Assembly: GCF_001887355.1 (NCBI RefSeq) | Contig: NZ_MPIN01000010.1 | Location: forward strand, 64,878-128,877 | Origin: Cystobacter ferrugineus | GTDB lineage: Bacteria; Myxococcota; Myxococcia; Myxococcales; Myxococcaceae | Length of the DNA stretch: 64,000 nt | Reading direction: 5' to 3' | Part shown: positions 24,910 to 33,501 of the stretch, piece after piece | How positions within the stretch are numbered: the stretch's first letter is position 1 | Layout: each line of letters begins with the position of its first letter | Position numbers and translations under genes: made by a program | The notes under the pieces: model-generated | The model's input: the letters and a program-made list of their open reading frames with translations, nothing else | Told to the model about the DNA's origin: nothing | Databases searched by the model: none

Positions 24910-25459
24910 CCTGGCCACGTACCCCTCCAAAACCCCGAACCCCCTACCCTACCGGGGCCCCGCCCTCGCGGTCACTTTTTCCAGCACCCACCCCGGCCCT
25001 CCGCGTCTTCAGCGTCGACCTCGCCCAGCATACAGGACCCCCCTGACATGACCCGGCTCCCCCCCGGAGGGGCCCCTGTACCCTGGTACATGTACTGAGG
25101 GAGGACACCCCCACCGTCCTGATTCAGGACAGTCACGTGGAAGACACCAACCCCTGGTTTTCCTTATGGCTCCCACGAGTCAGTGACGTGGGAACGACAA
25201 CGGGGCCGGTGAGGGAAGTGGAGCATCCATGCTCCACATCACGGGGGTAACGCGACGCGTCGTCCTGGCATTCGTGACGCATCAGGTCTGGCGTGGAAGT
25301 TGCTCAACACGTGGGCGCTGGGGGACGACTGGATGGTTTCAGCGCTTCCCGACGGCGAGTTCCCCGGCGAGCCAGACCAACGCAGCGTCCTTACCCCCCC
25401 TGCCTCCGTCCCCGGACCGGATGACCTCCGGCCCGGGGAACCCCAAGGAACCTTCTTTC
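24910..25459. other. 550-base intergenic region upstream of the lipase gene
   Basis: No gene seen. The segment 25086-25262 is packed with inverted repeats listed separately. Bases 24910-25085 hold nothing recognised, and 25263-25459 leads into the ribosome site AAGGAA (25445-25450). Confidence 0.5.
25086..25262. promoter_or_regulatory. Cluster of five inverted repeats before the lipase operon
   Basis: Perfect or near-perfect palindromes in order: GTACATGTAC (25086-25095), GTCCTGA-T-TCAGGAC (25116-25130), TCCCACG...CGTGGGA (25171-25193), GTGGAGCAT-CC-ATGCTCCAC (25218-25237), CGACGCGTCG (25253-25262). They differ in sequence, so they are probably sites for several regulators or RNA hairpins in a long leader. 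Confidence 0.45.
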
Positions 25460-26560
25460 ATGAAGCCATTGCCTGCCTTCGCGCTGGCTCTGTGCGCGCT
25501 GGGCCTGTCCCCCGTGGCCCACGCCGGAGCGGCGAAGACGACGTATCCCGTGGTGTTCGCCCATGGCATGGGCGGGTTCGACAACATCCTCGGCTACGAC
25601 TACTGGGGTGATGACTACGGCATGTTCGTGGGCACCACGTGCAGGAGCGCGTGGACGTGCAACGAGGACATCGACGACAACCAGCAGACGTTCGTGGGAC
25701 AGGTGCAGCCCATGCAGTCCTCCGAGGTGCGGGGCCTGGACCTGGCCAACGACATCGAGGGCTACATGGCGAGCGTGGGCGCCACGCGCGTGAACATCGT
25801 GGGCCACTCGCAGGGAGGCCTGGACGCGCGCAAGGCGGCCAAGGTGCTCCAGCAGCGCAAGGGCTACACGGTGGTGTCCGTGCTGGTGAGCGTGTCCTCG
25901 CCCCACCGCGGCTCGCCCGTGGCCAAGTACATCCTCGACCTCAAGCCCGGCGTCGTCAGCGTCATCAACGCCCTGGCCACGTACTACGGAGACGTCATCT
26001 ACGGGCCGGGCAACGACGGCTACTCGGCCGCCAAGCAGCTCGTCTACAACGACTACAGCGCCAGCGACGGCGTCACCACCGGCGCCCGGGCCTTCAACGT
26101 CAACAACCCCATCGACGCGAAGTACGCCTCGCGCTACGCCTCGCTCATCACCTCGCAGCGGGGCGCGAGCGTGAACCCCGCGCTCTACCTGCTCAAGGAA
26201 TTCCTCTACGACATCGACGGCAACGGCCATTGCATCGACGACTGCGACAACGACGGCGCGGGCGGAAAGGGCAACGGCAACGCCGGTGACGAGGACGATG
26301 ACGGGCTCGTGGGCATCAACTCGCAGCAGATGGGCTACCGGCTCAAGTACTCCGATAGCCTCTTCGGCTTCGACTCCGTCACCAACGACGCCAACGTCGC
26401 CTACCTGGGAGACCTCAACGCGCCCACCTCCGCGCAGATGACCTCCTCCTCGGGCCTCATCAACCAGGACCACATGGACGTGGTGGGCGTGGGGCCGGAT
26501 ACCTTCGACGAGCCCGAGTTCTACGCGGCGATCTTCCAGTACATCGGCAGCTACGACTGA
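25460..26560 (+). CDS. Secreted triacylglycerol lipase (family I)
   Basis: 366 residues from ATG 25460, with AAGGAA upstream. A Sec signal peptide (about 1-22, cleavage near AHA-GA) leads to an exported lipase. The catalytic set matches Pseudomonas/Burkholderia family I lipases: oxyanion loop VVFAHGMGGF, nucleophile GHSQGG with Ser117, acid in DDDGLVGINSQQMG, and base in NQDHMDVVG. Cys61/Cys67 may form a disulfide. A Gly/Asp/Asn-rich insertion (DIDGNGHCIDDCDND and following) precedes the catalytic Asp and resembles calcium-binding loops. It hydrolyses lipid esters outside the cell. The next gene is its probable foldase, as usual for this family. Confidence 0.92.
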   Translation: MKPLPAFALALCALGLSPVAHAGAAKTTYPVVFAHGMGGFDNILGYDYWGDDYGMFVGTTCRSAWTCNEDIDDNQQTFVGQVQPMQSSEVRGLDLANDIEGYMASVGATRVNIVGHSQGGLDARKAAKVLQQRKGYTVVSVLVSVSSPHRGSPVAKYILDLKPGVVSVINALATYYGDVIYGPGNDGYSAAKQLVYNDYSASDGVTTGARAFNVNNPIDAKYASRYASLITSQRGASVNPALYLLKEFLYDIDGNGHCIDDCDNDGAGGKGNGNAGDEDDDGLVGINSQQMGYRLKYSDSLFGFDSVTNDANVAYLGDLNAPTSAQMTSSSGLINQDHMDVVGVGPDTFDEPEFYAAIFQYIGSYD

Positions 26561-26628
26561 CCCGCCGTGCCTCTGCGGACGGCTCCCCCGTCGCGCGGGA
26601 GGGGCCTCCGGGAGTAGCCTTCCGCTTC

Positions 26629-27687
26629 ATGAACCGCCGCAAGGCTCCCCTGCTGATGGCCCTGGCCCTGCTCCTCGCGGGCACCGCCGTCCTCCTCACC
26701 CGGCCGCTGCCGGAGTCCGGCACTCCCCGAGGGGAGTCCCTGGAGCGGCGGGAGGCCTCCTCCCCCACCGGCGCGGCGCCGGGCATTCCCCGCGCTCTCG
26801 CCCGTCCGCCAGGCACGCCCCCCGAGACTCCCGACACCGAGCGCTCCGAGGAGGAGCTCATCGCCGCCCTGCGCGCCCGCTACGGCGCGCGCCTGCACGA
26901 GCCCCACACGCAGATGCGCCTGCTGGAGCAGCTCATGCGCCACTTCCAGCAGCGCAACCCCACGGGCTGGGAGGCGGAGCTGCTGGCGCTGGTGCGGCGC
27001 GCCTTCCCGGAACAGGCGGAGCTGCTCGCCCAACGGCTGCGCCAGCGCGTGGAGTACGGGCGGTGGATGGAGGAGCACCAGAAGGAGCTGCGCGGCATGC
27101 CCGAGGCCGAGCGCCGGGCGGCGGTGTGGGAGGAGCGCGAGCGGCTGTTCGGCCAGGACGTGGCCGAACAGTTGTGGGCGGGGGAGCTGCGCTCCGCGGC
27201 CGTGTCCGACGCGCTCGTGGCCATCGACGCCCTGCCCCAGGCGAGCGTGGGCGAGCGGCTCGATCGCTACCAGAAGAGCCTCGCCCAGACGTATGGCGCC
27301 GAGTCCACCGAGTACGTGCGGGCGCACCAGCAGGAGCTGATGAACCGCTTCCTCGACCTGGGCTCGGTGCAGCGCGACCTCGGGGCGATGTCGCCCGAGG
27401 AGCGCGCCCGGAGCCTGCGAGAGATCCGCCAGGGCATGGGCCTGGACGAAGCGGCGCTCGAGCGCTGGAAGGAGCTGGACCTGCGGCGCGACACGCGCTG
27501 GGAGCTGGGAGAGCGGTACATGGCCGAGCGAACCACCCTCACCCAGCAGGCCACGGGCCCCGAGCTGGAAGCCCAGCTCGCCGCGCTGCGCGCGCGCTAC
27601 TTCCCGGACGAGGCGGAGACGATCGCCGAGGAGGAGGCCAGCGGCTTCTTCCGCTTCGGCCAGCCCCGGCAGTGGGGCCGCAACTGA
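26629..27687 (+). CDS. Lipase foldase (lipase-specific chaperone-like protein)
   Basis: 352 residues. A single N-terminal membrane helix (LLMALALLLAGTAVLLT) is followed by a Pro/Arg/Glu-rich linker and a long helical domain, the layout of lipase foldases (Lif/LipB), which stay in the inner membrane and fold the lipase in the periplasm. Supporting segments are RYGARLHEPHTQMRLLEQLMRHF, RLFGQDVAEQLWAGE, SPEERARSLREIRQGMGLDEAALER and RYFPDEAETIAEEEASGFF. The classical RxxFDYxLSA motif of the first folding domain is not visible, so this is a divergent member. It starts 68 bases after the lipase stop and is likely co-transcribed. Confidence 0.72.
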   Translation: MNRRKAPLLMALALLLAGTAVLLTRPLPESGTPRGESLERREASSPTGAAPGIPRALARPPGTPPETPDTERSEEELIAALRARYGARLHEPHTQMRLLEQLMRHFQQRNPTGWEAELLALVRRAFPEQAELLAQRLRQRVEYGRWMEEHQKELRGMPEAERRAAVWEERERLFGQDVAEQLWAGELRSAAVSDALVAIDALPQASVGERLDRYQKSLAQTYGAESTEYVRAHQQELMNRFLDLGSVQRDLGAMSPEERARSLREIRQGMGLDEAALERWKELDLRRDTRWELGERYMAERTTLTQQATGPELEAQLAALRARYFPDEAETIAEEEASGFFRFGQPRQWGRN

Positions 27688-27703
27688 CGCGTCCCCCCCG
27701 CCC

Positions 27704-28558
27704 TCACTTCCGCACGGCGGCGGCGACGGCGTCGGCGAGCCGGGTGGTGGGACGGCCGATGAGCCGGCTCAGCACCCCGGAGACGTCATTCAGCTCGCCC
27801 CGGCCAGCCTTCTCGCTCGAGTTGACGAGGATTCCCGCGAAGGCGCCCGGCACGCCCGCCGACTCCAGCGCGCCCTGGTACTGCGCGGGCGGCAGGTCCT
27901 TGTAGACGACGTTCCGGCCCGACTGACGGGACACCTCGGTGGCCAGCTCGGACAGGGTGAAGGCGGTGTCACCCGCGAGCTCATAGACGCGGTTGTCGTG
28001 GCCGGTGCCGGTGAGCACCTCCACCGCCGCGGCGGCGTAGTCCGCCCGGCTCGCGGCGGAGATCCGTCCCTCGCCCGAGCTGCCCAGGAGGGCGCCATGC
28101 TCCAGCGCCGGCGCGAGGTTCTCGGTGTAGTTCTCGAAGTACCAGCCGTTGCGCAGGAAGACGAAGGGGATGCCGGAGTCGCGGATGAGCTGCTCGGTGG
28201 CCTTGTGCTCGGCGGCGAGCGCCAGGCCCGAGCTGTCCGCGCGCAGGATGCTGGTGTAGACGAGCAGGCGGACTCCGGCCTTCCGGGCGGCCTCCACCAC
28301 GGCCCGGTGCTGGGCGATGCGCTGGCCCACCTCGCTGGAGGAGATGAGCAGCACCCGCGTCGCGCCCGCGAAGGCGGCGTCGAGCGTCTCGGACCGGCTG
28401 TAGTCGGCCGGGCGCACCTGCACGCCCCGGGCGGCGAGCTCCGCCGCCTTCTGGGGATTGCGCACCGCCGCGATGATTTCCCCCGCGGGGACCTTCTTCA
28501 GCAGCCCTTCGATGACGTGACGGCCCAGCTTTCCAGTGGCTCCAGTGACGAGAAACAT
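27704..28558 (-). CDS. NmrA/QOR2-like NAD(P)-binding oxidoreductase
   Basis: 284 residues. FLVTGATGKLGRHVIEGLL (Rossmann loop TGATGKLG) opens the protein, and the middle has LLVYTSILRADSS and FVFLRNGWYFENYTENL, typical of the NmrA-like atypical SDRs that include E. coli QOR2 (YtfG). Members use NAD(P)H to reduce quinones or act as redox sensors without full SDR catalytic residues. It is divergently transcribed from an HxlR regulator with about 100 bases between, the same pairing as ytfG/ytfH in E. coli, so control by that regulator is likely. Convergent to the lipase foldase. Confidence 0.88.
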   Translation of the reverse strand: MFLVTGATGKLGRHVIEGLLKKVPAGEIIAAVRNPQKAAELAARGVQVRPADYSRSETLDAAFAGATRVLLISSSEVGQRIAQHRAVVEAARKAGVRLLVYTSILRADSSGLALAAEHKATEQLIRDSGIPFVFLRNGWYFENYTENLAPALEHGALLGSSGEGRISAASRADYAAAAVEVLTGTGHDNRVYELAGDTAFTLSELATEVSRQSGRNVVYKDLPPAQYQGALESAGVPGAFAGILVNSSEKAGRGELNDVSGVLSRLIGRPTTRLADAVAAAVRK

Positions 28559-28617
28559 GGGGACTTCCTTTCCATGCGGGTGTGCCGCGTTGAGGTGGCA
28601 CTTACCCTAACGCCGCC

Positions 28618-28649
28618 ACTTACCTTGCGTAAGTACCCACCTTTGGGTA
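28618..28649. promoter_or_regulatory. Two inverted repeats between QOR2-like and HxlR genes, likely HxlR operators
   Basis: ACTTAC-CTTGC-GTAAGT (28618-28634) and TACCCA-CCTT-TGGGTA (28634-28649) sit back to back, one base shared, in the short divergent promoter region. A further CTTACCC lies at 28601-28607. Position and symmetry fit dimer-binding sites for the HxlR protein encoded at 28660. Confidence 0.55.
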
Positions 28650-28659
28650 AGGTACTAAC

Positions 28660-29091
28660 ATGGCGGAAAGAAGGCGTCCGGGACGATTGGCCACGAAGGT
28701 GGCGCGGGCGGCACGCGAGGCGAGGGAGCAGGGCAACGTGCTCGCGCCCATGTGCCCCTCGCGCGGGGTGCTGGAGCACGTGACGAGCCGCTGGGGCGTG
28801 CTGGTGCTCGTGTGCCTGCTGGAGGACACGCACCGCTTCAGTGAGCTGCGGCGCAAGGTGGGGGGCGTGAGCGAGAAGATGCTCGCCCAGACACTGCAAG
28901 CGCTCGAGCGTGACGGCTTCGTGTTGCGCGAGGCCTACCCGGTGATTCCCCCTCGCGTGGACTACAGCCTCACGCCCCTGGGCCGCGAGGTGGCCGAGCG
29001 CGTGGAGTCGCTGGTGGATTGGATCGAGGACAACCTCGGGCGGGTGCTCGAGGCACGCGGCGAGCACGCGGCCGACGATCAGGCGTCCTGA
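28660..29091 (+). CDS. HxlR family transcriptional regulator
   Basis: 143 residues. The winged-helix body contains CPSRGVLEHVTSRWGVLVLVCL, with the conserved Cys about residue 32 and the WxxLIL-type helix, then HRFSELRRKVGGVSEKMLAQTLQALERDGFVLREAYP and PPRVDYSLTPLGREV, all signatures of the HxlR/MarR-like family. In QorR-type members the Cys senses oxidants and loosens DNA binding. The gene is divergent from the QOR2-like oxidoreductase and probably represses it and itself through the repeats at 28618-28649. Confidence 0.92.
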   Translation: MAERRRPGRLATKVARAAREAREQGNVLAPMCPSRGVLEHVTSRWGVLVLVCLLEDTHRFSELRRKVGGVSEKMLAQTLQALERDGFVLREAYPVIPPRVDYSLTPLGREVAERVESLVDWIEDNLGRVLEARGEHAADDQAS

Positions 29092-29107
29092 GGCCGCCGC
29101 GCGGGGC

Positions 29108-29890
29108 CTAGCGCGCGGTGTAGCCGCCGTCCACGACGAGTTCGGTGCCCGTCACGTAGCGCGCGCAGTCCGAGGCCAGGTAGAGGATGGCCTCGGCGAT
29201 CTCCTCGGGCTCGGCCATGCGGCCCAGGGGGGCGGAGGCATCCAACTGCTTCCACGCCTCGGCCTCGCTGCCCACCTGATCGACGAAGCCCTTCCACCAG
29301 TCGGCGTTCTGCCAGATGGGCGTGCGCACCCCGCCCGGGAAGACGGTGTTGACGCGGATGCGGTCGGCCGCGCACTCCATCGCCACCGCCTTGCTCAACA
29401 TGCGCACCCCGCCCTTGCTCGCCGAATAGGCCGCGGTGCCCGGACTGCCCACCAGCCCCGACACGCTCGCCACGTTGACGATGGAGCCCTGGCGCTTGCC
29501 CGCGCGCATGGTGCGCACCGCGTACTTGATGCCCAGAAAGACGCCGTCCAGGTTCACCGCGAGCTGCTCGCGCCACTCGGCCAGGGACAGGTCCGTCACC
29601 GCGCGCGACGTGGAGATGCCCGCGTTGTTCACCAGCACGTCCAGCCGCCCATGCGCCTCGAGCGTCCGGCTCATCACCGCGTGCCACTCCACCTCGTCCG
29701 TCACGTCGTGCCTGAGGAACAGCGCATGACCGCCCTCGGCGCGGATGTCCCGCGCCACCTCCTCGCCCACGGTGGCGATGTCCGTCGCCACCACCCGCGC
29801 GCCTTCCCTCGCGAACAGCAACGCCGTGGCCCGGCCAATCCCCGATGCGGCCCCCGTCACGAGGGCCACCTTGTCCTTGAGTCGATCCAT
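29108..29890 (-). CDS. SDR family oxidoreductase
   Basis: 260 residues from ATG 29890; a GTG at 29905 with an AGG site would add five. Classical SDR: TGAASGIGRATALLF cofactor loop, Asp for NAD preference in VVATDIATV, NNAGIST, catalytic Ser in VASVSGLVG, and YSASKGGV with Tyr and Lys. The C-terminus ends LASDCARYVTGTELVVDGGYTAR, as in 3-oxoacyl-ACP reductase and 3-alpha-hydroxysteroid/glucose dehydrogenase types. Substrate unknown. It is convergent with the HxlR gene (16 bases). Confidence 0.9.
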   Translation of the reverse strand: MDRLKDKVALVTGAASGIGRATALLFAREGARVVATDIATVGEEVARDIRAEGGHALFLRHDVTDEVEWHAVMSRTLEAHGRLDVLVNNAGISTSRAVTDLSLAEWREQLAVNLDGVFLGIKYAVRTMRAGKRQGSIVNVASVSGLVGSPGTAAYSASKGGVRMLSKAVAMECAADRIRVNTVFPGGVRTPIWQNADWWKGFVDQVGSEAEAWKQLDASAPLGRMAEPEEIAEAILYLASDCARYVTGTELVVDGGYTAR

Positions 29891-29951
29891 AGCTGGAAGA
29901 AACACACCTTACCTGGAACTCGGGCCTGTCCGGTCTGAAATGAAGAAGGAT

Positions 29952-30593
29952 TCAGTTCCCACTCCCCGCCGGGGGCAGCGAAGCGCCATGACGCGCCAAG
30001 TCCTCCGGCGTGTTCACGCTCACCACCGCGCGCAGCGCCGGGTCCACCGCCCGGAGGGACTCCTCGGGCAGGAGCCTCGCGCGGCAGCCGGCCAGCAGCG
30101 CGCGCAGGGAGGGCTCCCCCGCCTCGAGCGCCTCGCCCCAGGGACGCGCCAGGGCCCGGCGGTACAGGGCCAGCAACGGCTCCACCCGGCCCGCCACCGT
30201 GAAGGCCACCGCGTCCACCCCGGGCGCGCGCGCCTCCAGCAGCACCCGCACCACCTCCCGCGTCACGAAGGGCATGTCACACGCCACGGCCAGGACCCAC
30301 TCGGTGCGTGTGCCCACCAACGCCGCGTGGACCCCGCCCGGCGCCCCTCGCCCCCGCACCACGTCCGCCACCGCGCGCAAGCCCCAGCGCGCGTAGGGCC
30401 CGGGCTCATTGGCCACCAGCAGCACGTCCCCACACAGCCCGCGCAGCGTCAGCACGCGCTCGAGCACCGGCTGCCCCCGCACCTCCAACAACCCCTTGGC
30501 CACGCCTCCCAGCCGGGAGCCCCGCCCTCCCGCGATCACCGCCAGCGTCACCTCCGGGTACTCGGCCTGTTCACTCACCTCATCGCTCCTCAT
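29952..30593 (-). CDS. mobA: Molybdenum cofactor guanylyltransferase
   Basis: 213 residues from ATG 30593. It joins GMP to molybdopterin to make the MGD cofactor used by DMSO-reductase-family enzymes such as formate dehydrogenase. The nucleotide-binding motif VIAGGRGSRLGGVAKGLLEV fits LAGGxSxRMGxxK with the first residues changed, and LAVACDMPFVTREVV carries the metal-binding Asp of the fold. PLLALYRR and the C-terminal SVNTPEDL are also typical. It is divergent from moeA and the mobB-fdhD fusion, making a small cofactor cluster. Confidence 0.9.
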   Translation of the reverse strand: MRSDEVSEQAEYPEVTLAVIAGGRGSRLGGVAKGLLEVRGQPVLERVLTLRGLCGDVLLVANEPGPYARWGLRAVADVVRGRGAPGGVHAALVGTRTEWVLAVACDMPFVTREVVRVLLEARAPGVDAVAFTVAGRVEPLLALYRRALARPWGEALEAGEPSLRALLAGCRARLLPEESLRAVDPALRAVVSVNTPEDLARHGASLPPAGSGN

Positions 30594-30726
30594 GAAGCCT
30601 CGTCCGCGACGGCCTCCCCCGCTTCCCATTGGCTTCCCCGGGGACGTCCGCCACGCGAAACTACCTCTCCGCCCCGTGTCGCCGCCCGCCTCCGCTTTGG
30701 GCTAAAGCCCGGTGCACGAGCTGCCC

Positions 30727-31974
30727 ATGTCCCTCACGTCCCTCGCCACCGCCCGGCGGGCCGCCCTCGGCGCGCTCTCCCCCGCGCCCCCCGAGCCCGT
30801 CCCCCTCCTGGACGCCCTCGGACGCTTCCTCGCCCGGGAGCTCGTCGCCTCGCGCTCGGTGCCCGGCTGCCCCGTGTCCGCCATGGATGGGTATGCCGTC
30901 CGGGCCGAGGACACCACGCACGCCACGCGCGAGCAGCCCGCACGCCTGCGCGTCACCGACACCATCTACGCCGGCCACCTGCCCTCTCGCTCGCTCCAGC
31001 CCGGCGACGCCGCGCGCATCTTCACCGGCGCGCCCCTGCCCTCGGGCGCCACCGCCGTCGTGCGCCAGGAAGTCACCCGGCCCGTGACGGACAACGGCGC
31101 CGTGGACATCTTCGTCCCCGCGCCCCGCGGCAAGGACATCCGCTCCGAGGGCGAGGAGCTGCTCGTGGGCACCCCGCTGCTGCGCGCCGGCCAGCGCATC
31201 GATGCCTCGGTGCTCGGCGTCATCGCCTCGCTCGGCGAGACCCGGGTGCTCGTGCGCCCACCGCCCCACGTCGCCGTGCTCGCCACCGGTGACGAGCTGG
31301 TGCCCCCCGGCCAGCCCGCCCTCCCCCACCAGGTGTACGAGAGCAACCTCGTCCTCATCTCCGCGCTCGCGCGGGAGGCCGGCGCCGAGGTCGTCGCCCG
31401 GGAGCGCGCCGGGGACGACGACGACATGCTGCGCCTGGCCCTGCTGCGGCTGGTGGACCGCGCCCAGGTGCTCATCACCACCGGGGGCGCGTCCGTGGGG
31501 GACAAGGATCGCGTCAAGCGCGTGCTCACCACCCTGGGGGCCACCTTCCTCGTGGACGGCGTGGCCCTCAAACCCGGCAAGCCCGTGGCCGTCGCGCGCC
31601 TGGGCACCACCGCCGTCGTCGTGCTGCCCGGCACGCCGGGCGCCGCCCTCGTCGCCTTCGACCAGTTCGCCCGGCCCCTGCTCCTGCGTGCCCAGGGTGT
31701 GAGCGAGGAGCGCCAGCGGGTGCGCGCGCGGCTGGATGGGGAACAGCACAAGCAGGCGGGACTCACCTATCTGCTCGGCGGCACCCTGGAGACGCGCGAG
31801 GACGGCAACGTGTGGACGCGCCTGCGCGAGAAGGGGGGCGGCCATGCCCTGCGCCACATCGGCGCCGAGGGCTTCGCGCTGCTGCCTCCGGGCCGCGCCG
31901 ACTTCGCCGAGGGCGAGCTCGTGGACTTCGAGCGCTTCGACCATCCCCGCTACGTGCCCGTGGAGCCCGAATGA
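30727..31974 (+). CDS. moeA: Molybdopterin molybdotransferase
   Basis: 415 residues from ATG 30727 (GTG 30712 is an alternative). MoeA inserts molybdate into adenylylated molybdopterin. Family motifs are visible: SAMDGYAVR, GDAARIFTGAPLPSGATAVV, RSEGEELLVGTPLLRAGQRI, VAVLATGDELVPPGQP, TTGGASVGDKDRVK, LKPGKPVAVARLG and VVLPGTPGAALVAFDQF. The MoCF domain GG-SxG-x-x-D site is intact. Its TGA overlaps the ATG of the next gene by four bases (ATGA), so translation is coupled to the mobB-fdhD fusion. Confidence 0.95.
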   Translation: MSLTSLATARRAALGALSPAPPEPVPLLDALGRFLARELVASRSVPGCPVSAMDGYAVRAEDTTHATREQPARLRVTDTIYAGHLPSRSLQPGDAARIFTGAPLPSGATAVVRQEVTRPVTDNGAVDIFVPAPRGKDIRSEGEELLVGTPLLRAGQRIDASVLGVIASLGETRVLVRPPPHVAVLATGDELVPPGQPALPHQVYESNLVLISALAREAGAEVVARERAGDDDDMLRLALLRLVDRAQVLITTGGASVGDKDRVKRVLTTLGATFLVDGVALKPGKPVAVARLGTTAVVVLPGTPGAALVAFDQFARPLLLRAQGVSEERQRVRARLDGEQHKQAGLTYLLGGTLETREDGNVWTRLREKGGGHALRHIGAEGFALLPPGRADFAEGELVDFERFDHPRYVPVEPE

Positions 31975-33407
31975 CGCCAACGGCGGTTTCGATCATCGGC
32001 TGGTCCGGCGCGGGCAAGACGACGCTCATCACCCGGCTGGTGCCCGAGCTGCGCGCGCGGGGACTGCGCGTGGGCGTGGTGAAGCACACCTCGCACCCCC
32101 ACCCCCTGCACCCCGAGGGCCGGGACACCGCGCTCCATGCCCAGGCCGGCGCGGCGCTCGTCGCCTTCGCCACCCCCCAGGGCGTGCAGGTGTCACTCCC
32201 CTCGCCGCCCGCGCGTCTGAGCGCCCTGCTGGAGCGCTTCGCCGGGCACGTGGACCTGGTGCTCGTCGAGGGGTGGAAGGACGGACCCCTGCCCAAGCTG
32301 GAGGTGTGGCGCGAGGGACTCGAGGCGCCCCTGTCGGCCACGCGCTCGGACGTGCTCGCCTTCGTCGGGCCAGAAGGGAGCCCGGGAGTGGGCGCGGGCT
32401 CCACGATGGAAGGCCGCCCGCGCTTCGAGCCCGAGGACATGCGGGGCATCTCCGACTTCCTCCAGCGGGGCCTGCGCGAGGGGGGATGGCGTCCGGCGGC
32501 GCCCTCGCGACCCGAGGCTCCGACTCCGGGACGAGCGGGTCCCACCGTGCTTCCCCCGGGAGTCACCTGGCGGCCCGTGCGGCGCCACACCGCGGACGAC
32601 GGGCTGTCTCCCGAGCGGGACGATGCGGTGGCCATCGAGGAGCCGCTCGACATCCGCGTGAGTGGGGACACGGTGGCCGTCACCCTGCGCACTCCGGGCG
32701 CGGATCGCTTCCTCGTCACCGGCTTCCTCTTCGCCGAGGGCCTCATCCACGGGGCGGAGGACCTGGGGGGCCTGGTGCACTGCGGCCGGCCCGGGGAGGA
32801 GGGGTATGGCAACACGGTGGAGGTGACGCCCGCGCCGGGGCTCGTGCTCGACCTGGAGCGCGTGAGCGCCACGCGCCGGGGAACCCTCACCACGGCGGCA
32901 TGTGGCGTGTGTGGCCGGCGCAGCGTGGATGACCTGGTGGCCGCGTGCCACCCGGTGCCCCCGGGCCCGCTGTTCTCCGCGTCCGTGCTGGCCAATGCCC
33001 CCGAGCGCCTGCGCGGAACACAGCTCAACTTCGCCCATACCGGCGGAGTCCATGCGGCGGCGGCGCTCGACGCACACGGCGAGGTGCTCGCGGCCTTCGA
33101 GGACGTGGGGCGCCACAACGCGGTGGACAAGGTGGTGGGGGCGCTGGTGCTGGAGCACGGCCTGCGCTCGGCGCGCACGGCCCTCAAGGACTCGCCGCGT
33201 CCGGCGCTGCTGGTGGTCAGCGGACGGGTGGGCTTCGACATCCTCCAGAAGGCCGCCGTGGCGCGCATTCCCATTGTCGCCAGCGTGTCCGCCGCCACCT
33301 CGCTCGCCATCGACCTGGCCGGGCGCGCCGGAATCACCCTCGCCACCTTCGTGCGCGGCGGCCGCTTCAACGTCTATTCCCACCCCGAGCGCCTCCGCGA
33401 GGACTGA
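31971..33407 (+). CDS. fdhD: MobB-FdhD fusion protein (Mo-cofactor adaptor and FDH sulfurtransferase)
   Basis: 478 residues from ATG 31971. Residues 1-165 are MobB: P-loop IIGWSGAGKTTLITRL, GVVKHTSHPHP, DTALHAQAGA and LVLVEGWKDG. After a Pro/Arg linker, residues about 195-478 are FdhD: AIEEPLDIRV, FLVTGFLFAEGLI, TTAACGVCGRRS with the sulfur-carrying Cys pair (311, 314), FEDVGRHNAVDKVVG and the C-terminal GFDILQKAAVARIPIVASVSA. FdhD moves sulfur from a cysteine desulfurase to the Mo-bis-MGD site of formate dehydrogenase and is needed for its activity; MobB helps the GTP step of MGD synthesis. The two are normally separate genes. Coupled to moeA by a four-base overlap. Confidence 0.9.
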   Translation: MTPTAVSIIGWSGAGKTTLITRLVPELRARGLRVGVVKHTSHPHPLHPEGRDTALHAQAGAALVAFATPQGVQVSLPSPPARLSALLERFAGHVDLVLVEGWKDGPLPKLEVWREGLEAPLSATRSDVLAFVGPEGSPGVGAGSTMEGRPRFEPEDMRGISDFLQRGLREGGWRPAAPSRPEAPTPGRAGPTVLPPGVTWRPVRRHTADDGLSPERDDAVAIEEPLDIRVSGDTVAVTLRTPGADRFLVTGFLFAEGLIHGAEDLGGLVHCGRPGEEGYGNTVEVTPAPGLVLDLERVSATRRGTLTTAACGVCGRRSVDDLVAACHPVPPGPLFSASVLANAPERLRGTQLNFAHTGGVHAAAALDAHGEVLAAFEDVGRHNAVDKVVGALVLEHGLRSARTALKDSPRPALLVVSGRVGFDILQKAAVARIPIVASVSAATSLAIDLAGRAGITLATFVRGGRFNVYSHPERLRED

Positions 33408-33466
33408 CGCCGCGCGGAAACCAAGGGTAGCGCACGAGAAGCAAGAACATTCCGTGAATGCACGCC

Positions 33467-33495
33467 TTGACACTGAACGGGTGAGCCCCTACTAT
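33467..33495 (+). promoter_or_regulatory. Sigma-70-type promoter of the RNA upstream of the Abi gene
   Basis: TTGACA (33467-33472), a 17-base spacer, then TACTAT (33490-33495). This perfect -35 and five-of-six -10 is the clearest consensus promoter in the window. Transcription should begin near 33502. Confidence 0.75.
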
Positions 33496-33501
33496 TTTTC
33501 G

